From assembly GCA_014529385.2 (NCBI GenBank), contig CM043956.1, positions 66,016,281 to 66,080,280 on the forward strand: DNA of 64,000 nucleotides. The letters run 5' to 3'. Below are positions 10,991-23,318 of this stretch, in pieces (position 1 is the stretch's first letter; every line of letters starts with the position of its first letter). Below the pieces are notes generated by a model. That model was not told the DNA's origin, did not search any database, and worked only from the letters and a program-made list of their open reading frames with translations. The DNA comes from Adiantum capillus-veneris. Its lineage: Eukaryota > Streptophyta > Polypodiopsida > Polypodiales > Pteridaceae. The position numbers and the translations under genes were made by a program.

Positions 10991-11409
10991 TTACACGGCA
11001 AAAGCAGTTACATAGCCAATAAGTATGTATAGTGAATTAGTTTGACACAACAGAAAAGCACAGCAAACTCGAGGCTCAATTGAAAAAATTTGACTTGGTT
11101 GCTCAGAGTGATCAAACAAGGATAGAGAGTAGGATTTGATTGAAATAATGGGAATCGACTGAAATTATAGAAGACGATCAAGTATTGATCATATAAATCT
11201 GCCCCAGCCAGCCAACTCCAATGTGCAGGTTCATTGATCTATGTGGTAAGCACTTCTTGCTGCTGTTGTGTGCCTGACTGGTCAGCATAGCTCAAGTTTC
11301 ATCTCAACCAGCTAGCAATCAAGGCATGGATTCACCAAAACATGCATTCTTTCTCTCACAAGCAAGTCAATAAGCAGCTAGTTGCTCTAGTTCAAGCATT
11401 TGGTTGAAA
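10991..11409. other. Non-coding spacer ending at the CACTA insertion
   Basis: No gene or repeat recognised. The sequence is shared with copy B up to ggttgaaa, after which copy A enters the CACTA terminus and copy B continues with gaacaacactg. Confidence 0.6.
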
Positions 11410-11610
11410 CACTACAAGAGGTTGTGTGCTCTTGTGACGCTGTTAGCGACGGAAATACACTGGGTTTTTATAACCCCCGACGTCACTAAAACCGTCGCTA
11501 CGAGAGCGTCGCTATATACGTCGCTATAAACGTCTCTATATAGCGACGGTTATAGCGACGTTTACACAGAAGACTATAGCGACGCTACAGAGCCATAAAT
11601 AGCGACGCCC
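11410..11610. repeat. CACTA left terminus and subterminal repeat zone
   Basis: After the terminal CACTACAAGAGG come many copies in both orientations of a 'tatagcgacg' core (for example around 11500-11600). In En/Spm elements such subterminal repeats are the TnpA binding sites; that role here is inferred from position and density. Confidence 0.8.
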
Positions 11611-11754
11611 GAGAGAATTTTTTTTTGGTGGCAGGGCATTCACGTCTCTATATAGCGACGGTTATAGCGACGTTTACACAGAAGACTATAGCGACGCTAC
11701 AGAGCCATAAATAGCGACGCCCGAGAGAATTTTTTTTTGGTGGCAGGGCATTGA
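11531..11754 (+). repeat. 112-bp tandem duplication in the CACTA left end
   Basis: The block beginning cgtctctatatagcgacg at 11531 is repeated at 11643 almost exactly, including the 'gagagaattttttttt' and 'ggtggcagggcatt' parts. The derivative copies at 5533 and 23319 have only one such unit. Confidence 0.85.
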
Positions 11755-12085
11755 ATGCCCTGCCACCCATCAACCATATTGTACTTGATTCACTTTTTAA
11801 AAAAAGTGCAAGGGTAGATAATAGACCCAAAATAGTCACCCACAAGACGCATTGTTTGCAAAATTGACAATTGTACACATCATAGGCAAAATGAATTGAT
11901 TGGCAAATGTAATAATGACAATTGTACAACATCATAGGCATAAAGAATTGATTGGCAAAAGGAACTCCGGTGACAAATGTAATAATATACATGGTTCAAA
12001 AAGACGTATAAAATCTGTCGCATGATACATAAGCTATGAGAAACCCTAAACTAATGCTATCTAGCTACGGCTAAACTGACGTCGT

Positions 12086-13395
12086 CTAGTCAGACGTCTC
12101 ATCGCGTCCAAGCGGCGTATCTGTCGGATTCTGCAAAAAAAGACAATAAGACAGCTTTCAGTAAGTATAAACATATAACGACATTTATAAAACAATACAA
12201 AAAATAAAAAAGAGTAAACCCTAATACTAACCATGCCGCCGCGAGACCTGAGAATGTCCATCAGGGCATTTAAGCCCTTCCTGCCTGCGTACTCGCGCTC
12301 GTACGGTGTGGGATCACGTCCTGTCATCGACCACTGTCAAAACATACAAAGATTTCATTATGTTAGAATTAAAAAACTCATAAACCCTAAACTATCGAGC
12401 ATAAAGAGAAATGTGAAAACACTTACAAAATCGGCCTCAAATGATGCCCATCCACCGCTCCCCAAGTGGTGCGAGCTCCCTGCCTCTACTCGCGCTCTGG
12501 CTGCATCCTTTTGTTGCTTCCACTTGTCGGGATTCTCGCGCGCTGCTTTCTTCGCATTCTTCCAATCTTCTTTGGCCAGCCAATCTGGCGTGTTCCACCC
12601 ATTCGTAATTGCTTTTTGCACTTCGGAACGCTTGTGTTTGCAGTATTCGCGCATTCGAATCTTCATCAGGTCTTCATTGAAGCGCTGATCCCGTGTTGGA
12701 ACGGGAAACTCATCATGAAGTATGCTGATGACTCTGTTTTTTAAATCACTTAGTACTTCACTCCATTTGTTTAGTATGTAGTGTCTAAACAGCTGAGAGC
12801 AAAGACCACGCATGCTCGAGATCACCTTCTTGCCGTCATCATCCATGATGATGCCGCCGCTGAAGTCGATGGAGTAAGACAAGCCCTCTGGCCGGTGACG
12901 CGTGAACCTGGGTGTCCTGGCAGGGGTCTCTAGCGGCGTGTCGATGGGGGTACGGACGTCAGGTTTCTCCACGGGCGTCTGGGCCCCGAAGCGAGGAGTG
13001 TCGAGTGGGGTGGCTCCTAGCGGAGTAGGTAGAGGTGTGTAGCTTCTAGGAACAGTCAGCCGTGCAAAACCTGGCGTAGATGGCGATGATGTGGCTAGTG
13101 TGGGGGCGGGCAAAGAAGGGGAGGGTAAAGAGCCTCGTCGAACACGAGGCAGTGTGGACGCATCGGTGGCGGAATCCCCACAACAACCGCCACCGCCACC
13201 ACTAGAGCGTCAGTGTCTAGACGAGTGTGAAGCTCGTCTCGTCGACGCCGAAGCTTCGGAGCGCGCCGAATGCTCCGAAAGAGAGGGAGATGCGGATGGA
13301 GTAGGAACACGCGATGATGCGCCAGAGCGATGACGCTCCACGTACCACTGTCTCTGCTGCGGTGAAAAAAAAGAAAGAAACTCCTCATCATCCAT
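12086..13395 (-). CDS. CACTA TnpA-like protein (plant transposase, Ptta/En/Spm type), with a nonsense codon
   Basis: Three exons on the minus strand can be read: 13395-12427, 12333-12232 and 12130-12086, joined by GT-AG introns (donors GTAAGTG and GTTAGT). The start MDDEEFLSFFSPQQRQW is followed by a Ser/Pro/Thr-rich disordered part with repeated TPLxTP motifs, then a basic helical domain with WKNAKKAARENPDKWKQ and the segment VEAGSSHHLGSGGW. The second exon gives MTGRDPTPYEREYAGRKG and the third ends at TAG 12088-12086. This order matches plant En/Spm accessory transposases, which bind subterminal repeats. One in-frame TGA at 13212-13210 splits the Ser-rich region, so this copy is likely non-functional unless read through. 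A third-exon equivalent survives in the deleted derivatives. Confidence 0.7.
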
Positions 13396-13617
13396 ACCTG
13401 CATTAAACACACGAATATTTAAACTTAATATTGAATGAATAGAGTAGACAATGACGCAATGAATTGAGTGATAGAAGAAGCAAGTCGAAAACTCAGAATT
13501 TTCAATCAAAAGATGTGAGCACGAGTAAAAAAGAGCGTTATACACCATGGAAGGTACTTAGAGAGCCAGAGCTTTTAGAACACGCAGCAAAATTGTTCAA
13601 ATACAATATTTGTGGCT

Positions 13618-16600
13618 TTAAGAGATCTCTCTCTCATCCTCGCATAACTTAGCATAACTTCCTATATCTATATAGAGCTCTCCATTTAAACACATATCCT
13701 CTGTTTCATTTTGTAGCTCCTCTGCATGCACCCCATATAGAGTAGTAGCATCTTGATGCTCGTCCGGCACCACCGCAACGGCTTCTGATTGAGCATCTTC
13801 TCTGATCTCCTCCATTGATGCCGTTGTGATTGGCACATGGTAGCCTTCATACGTCCTTGCACTACGAGGGGCTACCTCTATGACGTACCACCAGTTTGAT
13901 GTAGACTTTGTAGGATGAAATATTACCTGCCAAAGCCACATAACTTACATGAGAGCTTTCAAGCACATAACTTGTAAAAGGGGGATGTTAACTATTTACA
14001 TACTTACTTGTTCACAATGATCGGGTAGTATGAAAGTGTCTCTTAGGTCAGTCCATTTCTTAGTAGAATCCACCTCAAGAAAACCAGACTCTCCTCTACG
14101 CACAGTAGCGTTGCGACCCTCCATGATTATCTTGAACCATTGCACGTCGAACAAGTCGACAAAAAATCCTCTGTAATCGATCCTCAAAATCTCTTGCAGC
14201 GTGCCGAAGTAAGTGAGTTCCGCCACCACAGGATCTGCATCAGAGGAACGTCGTCGACTAGACTGTTCAAATTTTGCCATGATTCCACAATCTTGAGTAA
14301 AACGCTTTTTGTCGATTCGTTCCACCCTAAAATGTCGACCTTTACACCATGCTGCTATGTATGACTTATACTACAACGAACAAAGATTATGAGTGGCCGT
14401 TCAAACGTTTATAAATAAAGTCACTTGCTAGTCGTACATTGCAAACTTACCTTGGTCACGCAACCCCGAGAGTACTCCCACTCTTCCTCAGTCACTTCGT
14501 CACCGCATTGTTGTGCGCTTTTCAATTGGTTGTGCAACCATCTTAAGCTCATGAAGGTTGGTAGGCTCTCCAGAACCGCTGGATAGTGCATCGGTGGTCG
14601 TCTCCCCCGTCTCCACTCGATTCGTGCCCTTTGTCGCTCTTGCTTTGCATCCTCATATTGTGAAATCCACTTTTGCATCACTGGATTGTGAAGCATGCAA
14701 AATCGGTTGATTTTAGCCTCTAGATCTTCCGTCATCTTCTTCTCCACACCGAGATTGCACATGACAATCCCAGATATGCGCTCATCATCTATGGTTCGCC
14801 ATAGCGTGTCCCGGGCTTTATCAAATCCATCTAGCCACTCTCCAATGTACACTAGGGACTCTGATACCAACCAACCTTCTGCCATGCTACCCTCCGGACG
14901 TGCCTTTTGACGCACATATCCCTTAAGCGTTTTCATGAAATGTTCTAAGAAGAACATCCATCTGGAATGAACTGCGCCAGCTATTTCCACCTCATCAACT
15001 ATGTGAACAAGAAGATGCACCTGAATGGTTAGCATTGTAGTAGGAAAATGTTTCTCAAACATGCACACAAGCTCCACAGCATTTAGTTTGGCGAATGGTA
15101 TGGAGTCTACGTTGATCTCCTTTTGTGAGATCCATTGCACCAGCTTTGCAAGTTTGTAGATTGTGTTACGGATGTCGAGAGACAAACATCCCTCAATGGC
15201 AACCGGTAAAATAAACTGTAAAGTATGTGCAGCAATGATATTAAAGTCTACATTTTATGCAATGATATTAAAGTCCACATTTTATGCCAATCGTGTGACT
15301 TCAAACTGGTAAGCTTTCCTTCTTTAGTAAAACACGTTCGGAGCGAGTGCATTACGCCAGTGGGGATCCGCAAAGATCGAATGGTCTCTTTTACTTTGCG
15401 TTCTTGAGCTCCTGTGAAAATCCATGGTGCTTTAGGGAGTTTTATCGATCCATCAGACGCTGTTTGTGGCCAATATTGCTCCATACGATCCACATTTCTA
15501 AGGTCATCTCTGGCTACCAAAGTATCTTTCTTGCCGGTCAGATGGTCCCATAGTAGATTACCCACATTCTTGAATATGTGCATTGGATCGAGCAAGTGAT
15601 TGATCATGAGTCGGGGCCAGTATGGTAAGTCGTACCATAGAGATAGTCTCTTCATCCCTGGAGGCAATCCGTCATCGCACATCTCCTTCTGCTCTAACCA
15701 TGCTTGTGCAGACATCCTTGGTGGCTCTCTTCCCAAAAAGCCGTCGCGTAACACATGATTCTCTGGAAGATACGCTTGATGACCTTCGTAGATTTGCTTC
15801 TTCAGTGAGGGTGCCCTACGTGCATTCAGTCTAGGTCCACATGTGACACATGCTCTGTATCCGCTTGTTTGAATCCCTGCATGTATACACATGATAATAG
15901 ATCAACTATGGGAAATAACAAGATTTACAGTGTCTGAGTGAGGAGTGTCAATAGATCACCTGAGCATTCTGTTAGCCCGGGATAGTCATGCATAGTCCAC
16001 ATTAGAATGCCTCTGATCAAAGCATTCCGTCGTCCTGTGTGTCGGCTCATATCCACCACCTCTATGCCAATCCACAATTGTTGTAGCTCTTCCAATAATG
16101 GACGAAGATACACATCCATATTCCCCACTTTATATCGCCCTGGCACAATCAAGCTTAGCCATAGGTTCCCCTTCTTCGTAGTCAACCACGGGGGAATGTT
16201 GTAGCTGACGATGACAACGGGCCATACATTGTAAGATGTTGATCTTTGACCAAATGAATTTTCGCCATCCATAGCCAGGTCTAAGCGCAAATTTCGAGCT
16301 TCCTTGGCAAAATCCGACCATGTTCCATCTATATGTTTCCAGGCTACGCAATCTGCAGGAATTCGTAGCACACCATCCGAAGATTTATTCTCCTCATGCC
16401 ATGATGCTAGGGCGGCCATGGACTTACATTCGAAGAAATGGTTGATGCGAGGAAGCAGAGGGAAATGTCGCAAAACCTTTTGTGGAATTTTTGTCCCGTG
16501 GAGATCTACTCGATATCTTTCGGAATCACATTTCGGACACTTCTCCATGTCTATGTATTCCCCTCTGAAAAGAATGCAGTCATTAGGACAAGCGTGGATA

Positions 16601-17328
16601 GAATTGTAATCCATCCCCAAGTTTCGCAAAATCTTTCTTGCTTCATCTCGGGAATCTGGCATCACATTCTCAGCTGGTAGTATGTGCTCTTTCAACAATC
16701 TACACAACATAAAAATATGATACAGTCGTGTAAAAATCTATCAGATCATTATACATTTAGCGTTTTATTAAAGTAAACTAATTGTAATAGATCACCTGAA
16801 AAGCGCTGTGACGCTAGTGTCACTCCATCCAAACTTTGTCTGCATGTTGAGAAGAACCAGGAGTGCTTTCAATCTAGACATACGTGCTCCATTATACAAT
16901 GGCGTATCGGCTTCACTTTTCATATCATCATAGATAAGCCTTTCTGAATCCATGATCGTCTCGATCATTTCATCAATCTCGGGCTCAAACATTGCCTCGA
17001 TGGGAATGTGCTCTGCATGATCATCCCCCGAGCTGTCAGAGGCTACATCTTGTGGCCTCACATATGCTGCTTGACCAAAGCGCCTGCGAACACGTCTATT
17101 GGGTTGCAAGATTGCTGCTTGTTGGCCAGCGTCAGAGTCCGACGAGTTATAATTGGCAACAACTCGATCTATAATAGATGGATCTAACTCGCCAAATTCG
17201 CGAACGTGCTGCAAAGAAACAAGTCTTGTCCGTCGCACAACATGCTTGCATTGATTACAAGGACATAAGACCCTCGTTGAGAGATAGGTGTTTCGGTTGG
17301 ACGGTCCCACATCCTCGTCACTACTCAT
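13618..17328 (-). CDS. CACTA TNP2-type transposase (TnpD-like), multi-exon, probably disrupted
   Basis: The catalytic transposase of the element. Exons inferred on the minus strand: 17328-16796, 16699-15960, 15876 to about 15275, about 15215-14451, 14370-14008, 13926-13618; most borders are clean GT-AG. Exon 1 has a Cys-containing transposon-associated N-terminus (CPCNQCKHVVRR) and an acidic stretch. Exons 2-3 hold the TNP2 core, with ACPNDCILFRGEY, KCPKCDSERYR, GILMWTMHDYPG and the joined Cys motif RACVTCGP, then LPYWPRLMINHLLDPMHI. Exon 4 matches DUF4218 (IQVHLLVHIVDEVE, LKGYVRQKARPEGS). Exon 5 matches DUF4216 (YFGTLQEILRIDYRGF). Phases agree at introns 1, 2 and 4. The exon 3/4 junction does not: a 27-bp tandem duplication there brings an in-frame TAG. 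Family assignment is strong; activity is doubtful. Confidence 0.85.
15234..15287 (-). repeat. 27-bp tandem duplication at the TNP2 exon 3/4 junction
   Basis: Two nearly identical 27-bp units (15234-15260 and 15261-15287, each with ttaaagtc and acattttatgc) lie just where the conserved frame breaks between SHDWHKM and FILPVAIEG. The extra unit includes a stop in the exon 3 frame. Confidence 0.75.
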
Positions 17329-17390
17329 AATGAGGATAAAAAACTTATAACCTTGACAACAAATTTAATATTCTATTGGCATTCTTCGTC

Positions 17391-17428
<38 letters not shown>

Positions 17429-18954
17429 ACCTCACATTCTCTAGTCATGTCCAATCCCCGCACACCTCGGTCTAGAGGTGCACGGAGATCAGAACCACCG
17501 GGTTATAATCTCGTCTTTATTGGTCAATACCTATATTTGTGGGTACAAGAAATCTACACACCCACATCAACATGATACTGCATGTACTGGAAAAAACCCC
17601 TTTGCCTCTTCTCTAGCTGTAGCACTTCACAGCATCTTAACATCTTTTCACAGTAGATCTTTTCACTGTTCGTCTAACTCTAAACCCTAAACCATAAGTA
17701 ATTCTTGCGTGGACTCGATCTAACGTAAATAAGCGTAAATATAACTAAAAATAAACCTAAATCTAATTTAACGTAAGTCTACATCTAACCTAATCTTTAA
17801 CGTCTTTTGGGATAGTTTCCTACGACGTTAAAACTCTCTTCTTCTTGTGTGTGTGTGTGTGTGTGTGTGGAGGTAAGCCTAAATAAACCTAAGCCTAATC
17901 TAATATAACATAAATCTAAATCTAACGTAAATTATGTTATATTAAAAACAAAGAACTAAACTAACAAGGATTATAAGAACCTTAAAACTGATTTAACACA
18001 TAATTTTTCACATAACTTGGCAAGAGTTGGCATTCTCATCACTAAAGATGTGAGAGTTAACTTCCGGCGGTGATGCTGCCTCATCTCCATCCACATCTGA
18101 CGACAGCAATTGGCCCTTTAGACCGTTCTTGCTCTTGTTACTAACTTTTAAGTTGCTGTTGAATGACTAGAGTTTGTGTAGATGGTCATTGTGTCGGGGA
18201 TGTAGTGACTCTTGCCGCCCTGAAGATCCACCTTCTTCCCTATCTTCTGAAGACATTTCACCAGTACTTTTGGATCGACGGAGCCCACCATGAGTGAAGG
18301 CAGCAATACCCTATATTCCATTGAGGGCTTTCTTCACCCGCTTCATGCAGGCATCGCAGTCTATGGAGACCTAAATCTAATCTAATATAACATAAATCTA
18401 AATCTAGCGTAAATAAACGTAAATCTAGTTAAAAATAAACCTAAATATAATTTAATGTAAGTCTACATATAACCTAATCTTTAACGTCTTTTAAGATAGT
18501 TTCCTACGACGTTATAACTCTCTTCTTCTTGTGTGTGTGCACGTGTGTGGATGTGTGTGCCAATAAAAAGAGATAAATGGTATAACCTTTCTATCACCCA
18601 TGCCAAGTATGATAGATTGGTTATGCAATTTCCCTCTTGAATAATAGGTCTTGAGTTCAACTCCTCGTCGGCTAGATCTTTAGGTCTATTAATTTTAATT
18701 AGTTTCCTACGACGTTAAATTAGTTTCTCTCTCTTTCTCTCTCAAGGTGTGTGCGTTTTTTTGGATCGTATGCATGTTTTCTCTCTCTTTTCCTCTCTCA
18801 ATGTGTGCATTTTTTGTTTATGCATGTTCTCTCTCTCTTTTCCTCTCTCAATGCGTGCGTTTTTTGTTTATGCATGCTCTCTCTCTCTTTTCCTCTCTCA
18901 ATGTGTGTGTGCATTCTTTGTTTATGTATGTGTGTGTGCGTTTTTGTTTTTGTT

Positions 18955-18998
<44 letters not shown>

Positions 18999-19005
18999 AA
19001 CACTA

Positions 19006-19040
<35 letters not shown>

Positions 19041-19243
19041 AAGAGGGGAAGGGAACATGAGAATGAGGAGAGGGAAGGAGCATACCTGGCTCTCCTTCCT
19101 CTCATCGTGTGTGTGTGTGTGTGTGTGTGGAGAAGAAAAAGAGAGAGAGAGAGAGAGAGAGGGAGAGCGTTACCTACTCCTTGCTTGAGGGCGCCGAAAA
19201 ACTCAGATCTGAGATCTGAGTTTTTGGGCGCGCTCGGTTATTT
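17329..19243. other. CACTA 5' non-coding region with microsatellites and an internal direct repeat
   Basis: No gene seen upstream of the transposase start. A roughly 140-bp segment at about 17720-17860 recurs at about 18400-18540 (shared ataaacctaaat, ctaatctttaacgtctttt, tagtttcctacgacgtta, each followed by a TG run). There are (CT)n at 17395-17426, (TG)n near 17848 and 19107, and a CT/GA/GT-rich zone at 18720-19170 in which short 'tttttgtttatgcatg' units repeat three times. Open frames in this zone are microsatellite translations. Confidence 0.75.
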
Positions 19244-19375
19244 TTTTAGCCCAGCCGGCGTCGCTATGAGCGTCTCTATGAGCGTCGCAAATTTCTTTGT
19301 AAATTTGCGACGCTCATAGCGACGCCGGTAATTTTTTTTTTGAGCGTCGCTGTGTGAGCGTCGCTAATATGAATA
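19244..19375. repeat. CACTA right subterminal palindrome and truncated end
   Basis: gcgtcgctatgagcgtc is followed, after a short AT-rich centre, by its complement gacgctcatagcgacgcc (arms about 19256-19295 and 19301-19333). Two more 'gagcgtcgct' motifs follow, then the sequence switches at 19376 to the start of copy B without a CACTA terminus. Confidence 0.75.
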
Positions 19376-19882
19376 TCCATCTCTCTCCACCTTCTCCCTC
19401 TCTCTCACACACACACATTTTTGGCTCGTTTGCAAAGAATTTTTGTTTTGTTTGCGACGGAGCCTTTGAAGGGGATTTATCGCCATTTTCATAGGACGCT
19501 CAACCTAGTGATTAACCATATCTACAACTTAAAGTAACCACAAAAGACCCCCCCCCACTCTCTGTTTCCCTATTGTATTTTACTCCACAAATAGACATAC
19601 ACACACACACACACACAAACACTTACATGCATAAAGATAGAAACAATAGGAGATTAAGGAGGCACATACCTCATTCATTTGACCGACTAATGCAATAGGG
19701 ACTATCGTAAACAATTTTTTGATCTAGCTGGTTGCTTAGTGAATTAGATTCAATCTTCTTGCGCGTCGTTGTAAACTTGTTTTTAATGTTTGAAAATGGA
19801 TGTAAGAGGTAGAGTTTTTAGGAAATGGATTGTGAGAGAAATCAAAAAAGAAATAGGTTGAAGTAAATAAAAATAGATTAAA

Positions 19883-19884
<2 letters not shown>

Positions 19885-19945
<61 letters not shown>

Positions 19946-20512
19946 TATCATCCTTGGAGGTCAAATATGACCTATGGGACCAAATGAACATGTCATGTGG
20001 TGTTAATGGAGGTTGTAAGTGACTCCCGATAATAAAAAATGATTGAGATGAGCGTTGCAATAGAGAGTCCAAATCGTGGTTAGGAGGGGAAGGTATGTAG
20101 GGAGAGATCGTGGATTAATATATGGGGAAAAGAGGACCTAATGTGGTCAAAAGCTGAGCACTCAAATACTGTGTGGTACTCACTATCTCACACTTCACAA
20201 GGGCATAAGGTGCAAATTCAATGAGACTCCTCTCCAGTGTCCCAACGTCCTGTCTTGTAGCATAGAGAATGTGATCTAAGACGAATGGAGGCAACGGTGT
20301 GGATCGCACTCAATGGAATGGGTTCAAGGATGTAGAGATGCGTTCGGTTACCTTGTTCAAAGAAAAAGAGAGATGTATAGTTTGGCGCAATGTGTGGTGT
20401 AATGGCTGAAGCAAGAAAATTCGGATTTCTCCCAAGGCCTGATACATTGGTGTTGTAAGAAGGCCTCATTAATGTGGGAGTTGATTGATGCATACTTGAC
20501 CAAGTGACATGC
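19885..20512 (-). mobile_element. LINE 3' end fragment with (TC)n tail, copy B
   Basis: Counterpart of 2095-2724; the TC tail (GA on plus) spans about 19885-19939 and is slightly shorter than in copy A. Confidence 0.75.
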
Positions 20513-23318
20513 ACACTCAGCTACCTCTGAAGATTCAGGGTCAGAAAAAGAACATGTGAGAGCTAAGCTACTCCTGAAAGGAGGGGAGGAAAATTTTTTT
20601 GACTTTCTTAACCAAAAATCAAGAAGAGTAAAATGGTATAGACAAAAAGGAGACACAAGAAACGTGAAAACAAGACCTATGCCATCAGTCTCCAATAGAA
20701 CACTGTTCCTGATGCAGATAGATGCACATGATTGTGTCAAGGACAAAATCATTGGCAAATATCTTTCAAATGAAAATCTAGAAATGTCAAGAACATTGAG
20801 AAAAACAAGGAAGGATACTCAAGAAAATCCCCAAGAAACAGGACAAGGAGCCAACCATGACACAAATTGAGCGGAAAAAGAAATATCAAGAGTTGAAAAA
20901 ATATCTAAAAGAGATATGTACAACCAAAATGGAAACCACAGAAGATGATGGAAAAGATGTAATGAGTGTTCCATCCCATTACAAAAAGTATACTCTCCAA
21001 GATCAAAAAATCATTGTCGAACAACCTGTTAGAGAACTACAAAAACAGGGCAAGTCCTACAAAGGGCCTGAGAACACAAAAAAGATAGACTTAGTTGAAC
21101 CACGGAAAGAACCTAGGCATGCCTACATTGGAAATGACTTAACAGAAGATGAGAAAGAGCTTTTACTAAGATTACTCAAAGAATACCAAGATATTTTTGC
21201 TTGGTCTTACAAGGATATCAAGGGTGTTGATGCAAAAAAATTTCAACATACCATACCCATGAGAGATGATGTTAAACCAAGTAGACAAAGGCCATACATA
21301 TACAATGGAATATTTGCCAGGAAAATAAAAAAGGAGATTGAGAAACTAAAGGAAGCCGAATTCATTTACGAAATTGAACACACAAATTGGGTGTCTCGAA
21401 TAGTGGTAGTACCCAAGAAGAATGGGAAATTACGAGTGGTGTCAACCTCAAAAAAATAAATGCAGCTACCATTAGAGACAACTTTCCTCTTTTCAATCAC
21501 TTAGCATGTTTTAGAACGAGTTGTAGAAAAAGAAGCTTACAGCTTCTTAGATGCCTTTTTGGGATACAATCAACTATTGGTTGATCCAAAAGATCAGCAT
21601 AAAACTGCTTTTGCAATGGAATGGGGTATTTTTGCCTATCGGGTTATGCCCTTTGGGTTAAATAATTCTCCTACCACCTTTCAATGATCGATGAGCCATT
21701 CTTTTAAAGAATATCTTAGGAAATTATTGGAAGTATATATAGGATGATCTATGTGTATATTCATCAATACGGGCTGATCATTTTGAACACCTCAAAAAGG
21801 TATTTGAAAAATGTAGACTTTATAGGATTTGCTTAAATCTTGAAAAGTGTATATTCATGGATAGACAAGGAAACATTCTTGGACATATAGTGTCTAAAAA
21901 TGGCATAGCTACTAACACGGATAAAATTCATGTTATTGTTGAATTTCCTAGACCAGCAACAGTCAAGGGGGTTCAAGCCTTCATGCATTGTGGATATTAC
22001 AAACGGTTCATTTACATGTATGCTATAATTGCAAAACCCATGTATAGCTTGATTACAGACTTTGAGTGGACTAAATCATGTGAGAAATCCTTCATGAAGC
22101 TTAATAATCTCTCACCTTAGCTCCAATGTTGAAAGCACCAGATTGGAATAAAATATTCCACATACATGTAGATGCTTCCAATGTCGCCACAGGTTGTATA
22201 CTAGCTCAACTCGGAGATTGAAAATCGATTTTTCTATTTCCTATGCTAGCTGACAATTGAACATGGCAGAAAGGAATTACACTACCACAAAAAGGGAAGG
22301 ATTATGAATTATCTATACCGTTAAGAAGTATAGACATTACGTATTAGCGAGCAAATTTGTGTTCTTTGTGGACCACCAACATTTGTTGTACTTGGTCAAC
22401 AAGCCATGTAGCACAGGAAGAATAGTGAGATGGTTCATCATTCTTCTGGAATTTGATTTCATTGTGGTTGTAAAAAAGGGCACTACACATCAAAGAGCAA
22501 ATCATTTGTCAAGGATTATTTCAGGAGAATTGCCTAAAAGGGTAGATGATGATCTACCAGATACCTATTTGTTCTCCATGGAAATGATACCTCGATGGTC
22601 AGAAAACATGGTATCATTGATGAAAATAGCTCAAGTGGATTCACAAATACCACCTCCTATTAAAATTGGATTAATCGAGCAATCGGCTATGTATCAATTA
22701 CTAGCTGGTAGGCTATACAAAAGAAATCAAGATGAAATATTGCTCCTATGAATTAATCTTGAAGAGAAAAACAAGTACCTAAGTCAAGCACATATTACCA
22801 TAGTAGGACTTCACTTTGCGGAAGACCAAACTATGCGACGAATTTTGAGACTTGGAGTATTTTGGCCGACTATGAGGAGTGATGTTCACTCTTTTGTAAA
22901 GGATTATCCTCAATGTCAAAACTAGACACCCATACCTCACATAACATTGTTCCAAATGTCGCTTGTTCCTAATTGGAGTAACTATCTAATTACTTACTTA
23001 TCAAGCCGAATATTTTGTGAGGATATGAGTAAATGCCATCAAAGAGCAATTGAAACTGAAGCAAAAGACTATTCTCTTATTGGAAACCAATTGTATCGGA
23101 GAGGTAAGGATCAGCATTTACATATTTGTGTGAATGAAGACGAGTATATTCCAATTATAGAACAAGCACATGCTGGATTAGTTGGAGGTCACTTTTCTAG
23201 TGAGACCACCGCAAGAGCAATCTTTATGGCAGGCATATGGTGGCCAACAGTTTTTGCAGATGCCAATGAATATGTTCAAAATTTTGATGCTTCTTAACGA
23301 GCAAATATGCCAACACGT
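20513..23318 (+). pseudogene. pol: Ty3/gypsy pol remnant, copy B
   Basis: Same structure as the copy A remnant but less decayed: a 200-codon frame (20857-21459) is open from MTQIERKKKYQELKKY through IPMRDDVKPSRQRPY to the RT start WVSRIVVVPKKNGK, because the codon that is TAA in copy A (3395-3397) is GAA here. The breaks after 21459, inside the YxDD motif near 21740, at 22120, 22749 and 22925 are shared. A further piece (22947-23297) carries the integrase zinc-binding histidines (AHAGLVGGHFSS). LTRs and the integrase core are missing. Non-functional. Confidence 0.8.

Larger units (their letters stand above)
1549..11409 (+). repeat. Segmental duplication, copy A
   Basis: From tccatctctctccacc at 1549 to ggttgaaa at 11409 this 9.86-kb block matches 19376-37738 in the same order and orientation, apart from the 8.7-kb insertion in copy B and small indels. 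By eye the copies differ at only a few positions per several hundred bases. Copy A carries about 225 bp (6428-6653) absent from B, has a much longer C run (35 against 9), and has a TAA in the gypsy pol frame (3395-3397) where B reads through. It ends exactly at the CACTA terminus (11410). Confidence 0.92.
11410..19375 (-). mobile_element. CACTA (En/Spm) DNA transposon, right end truncated
   Basis: An approximately 8-kb CACTA element with its genes on the minus strand. The left terminus reads CACTACAAGAGG and is followed by dense subterminal 'gtcgctat/atagcgacg' motifs. It carries a TnpA-like gene (12086-13395) and a TNP2-type transposase gene (13618-17328), the usual two-gene arrangement. The right side (17329-19375) is non-coding, microsatellite-rich and ends in subterminal motifs and a palindrome (19244-19332), but the expected complementary terminus (CTTGTAGTG) is absent: sequence passes directly into duplicated segment B at 19376. 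Both genes contain disruptions, so this copy is probably inactive. Confidence 0.88.

Noticed and set aside
17670-17700. Telomeric CCCTAAA repeat
   Set aside because: Only two adjacent partial units (taaaccctaaacc); no array.
18747-19319. 190-codon plus-strand frame rich in Leu, Ser and Cys
   Set aside because: Produced by CT and GT microsatellites in the CACTA non-coding region; all three frames and the opposite strand are equally open.
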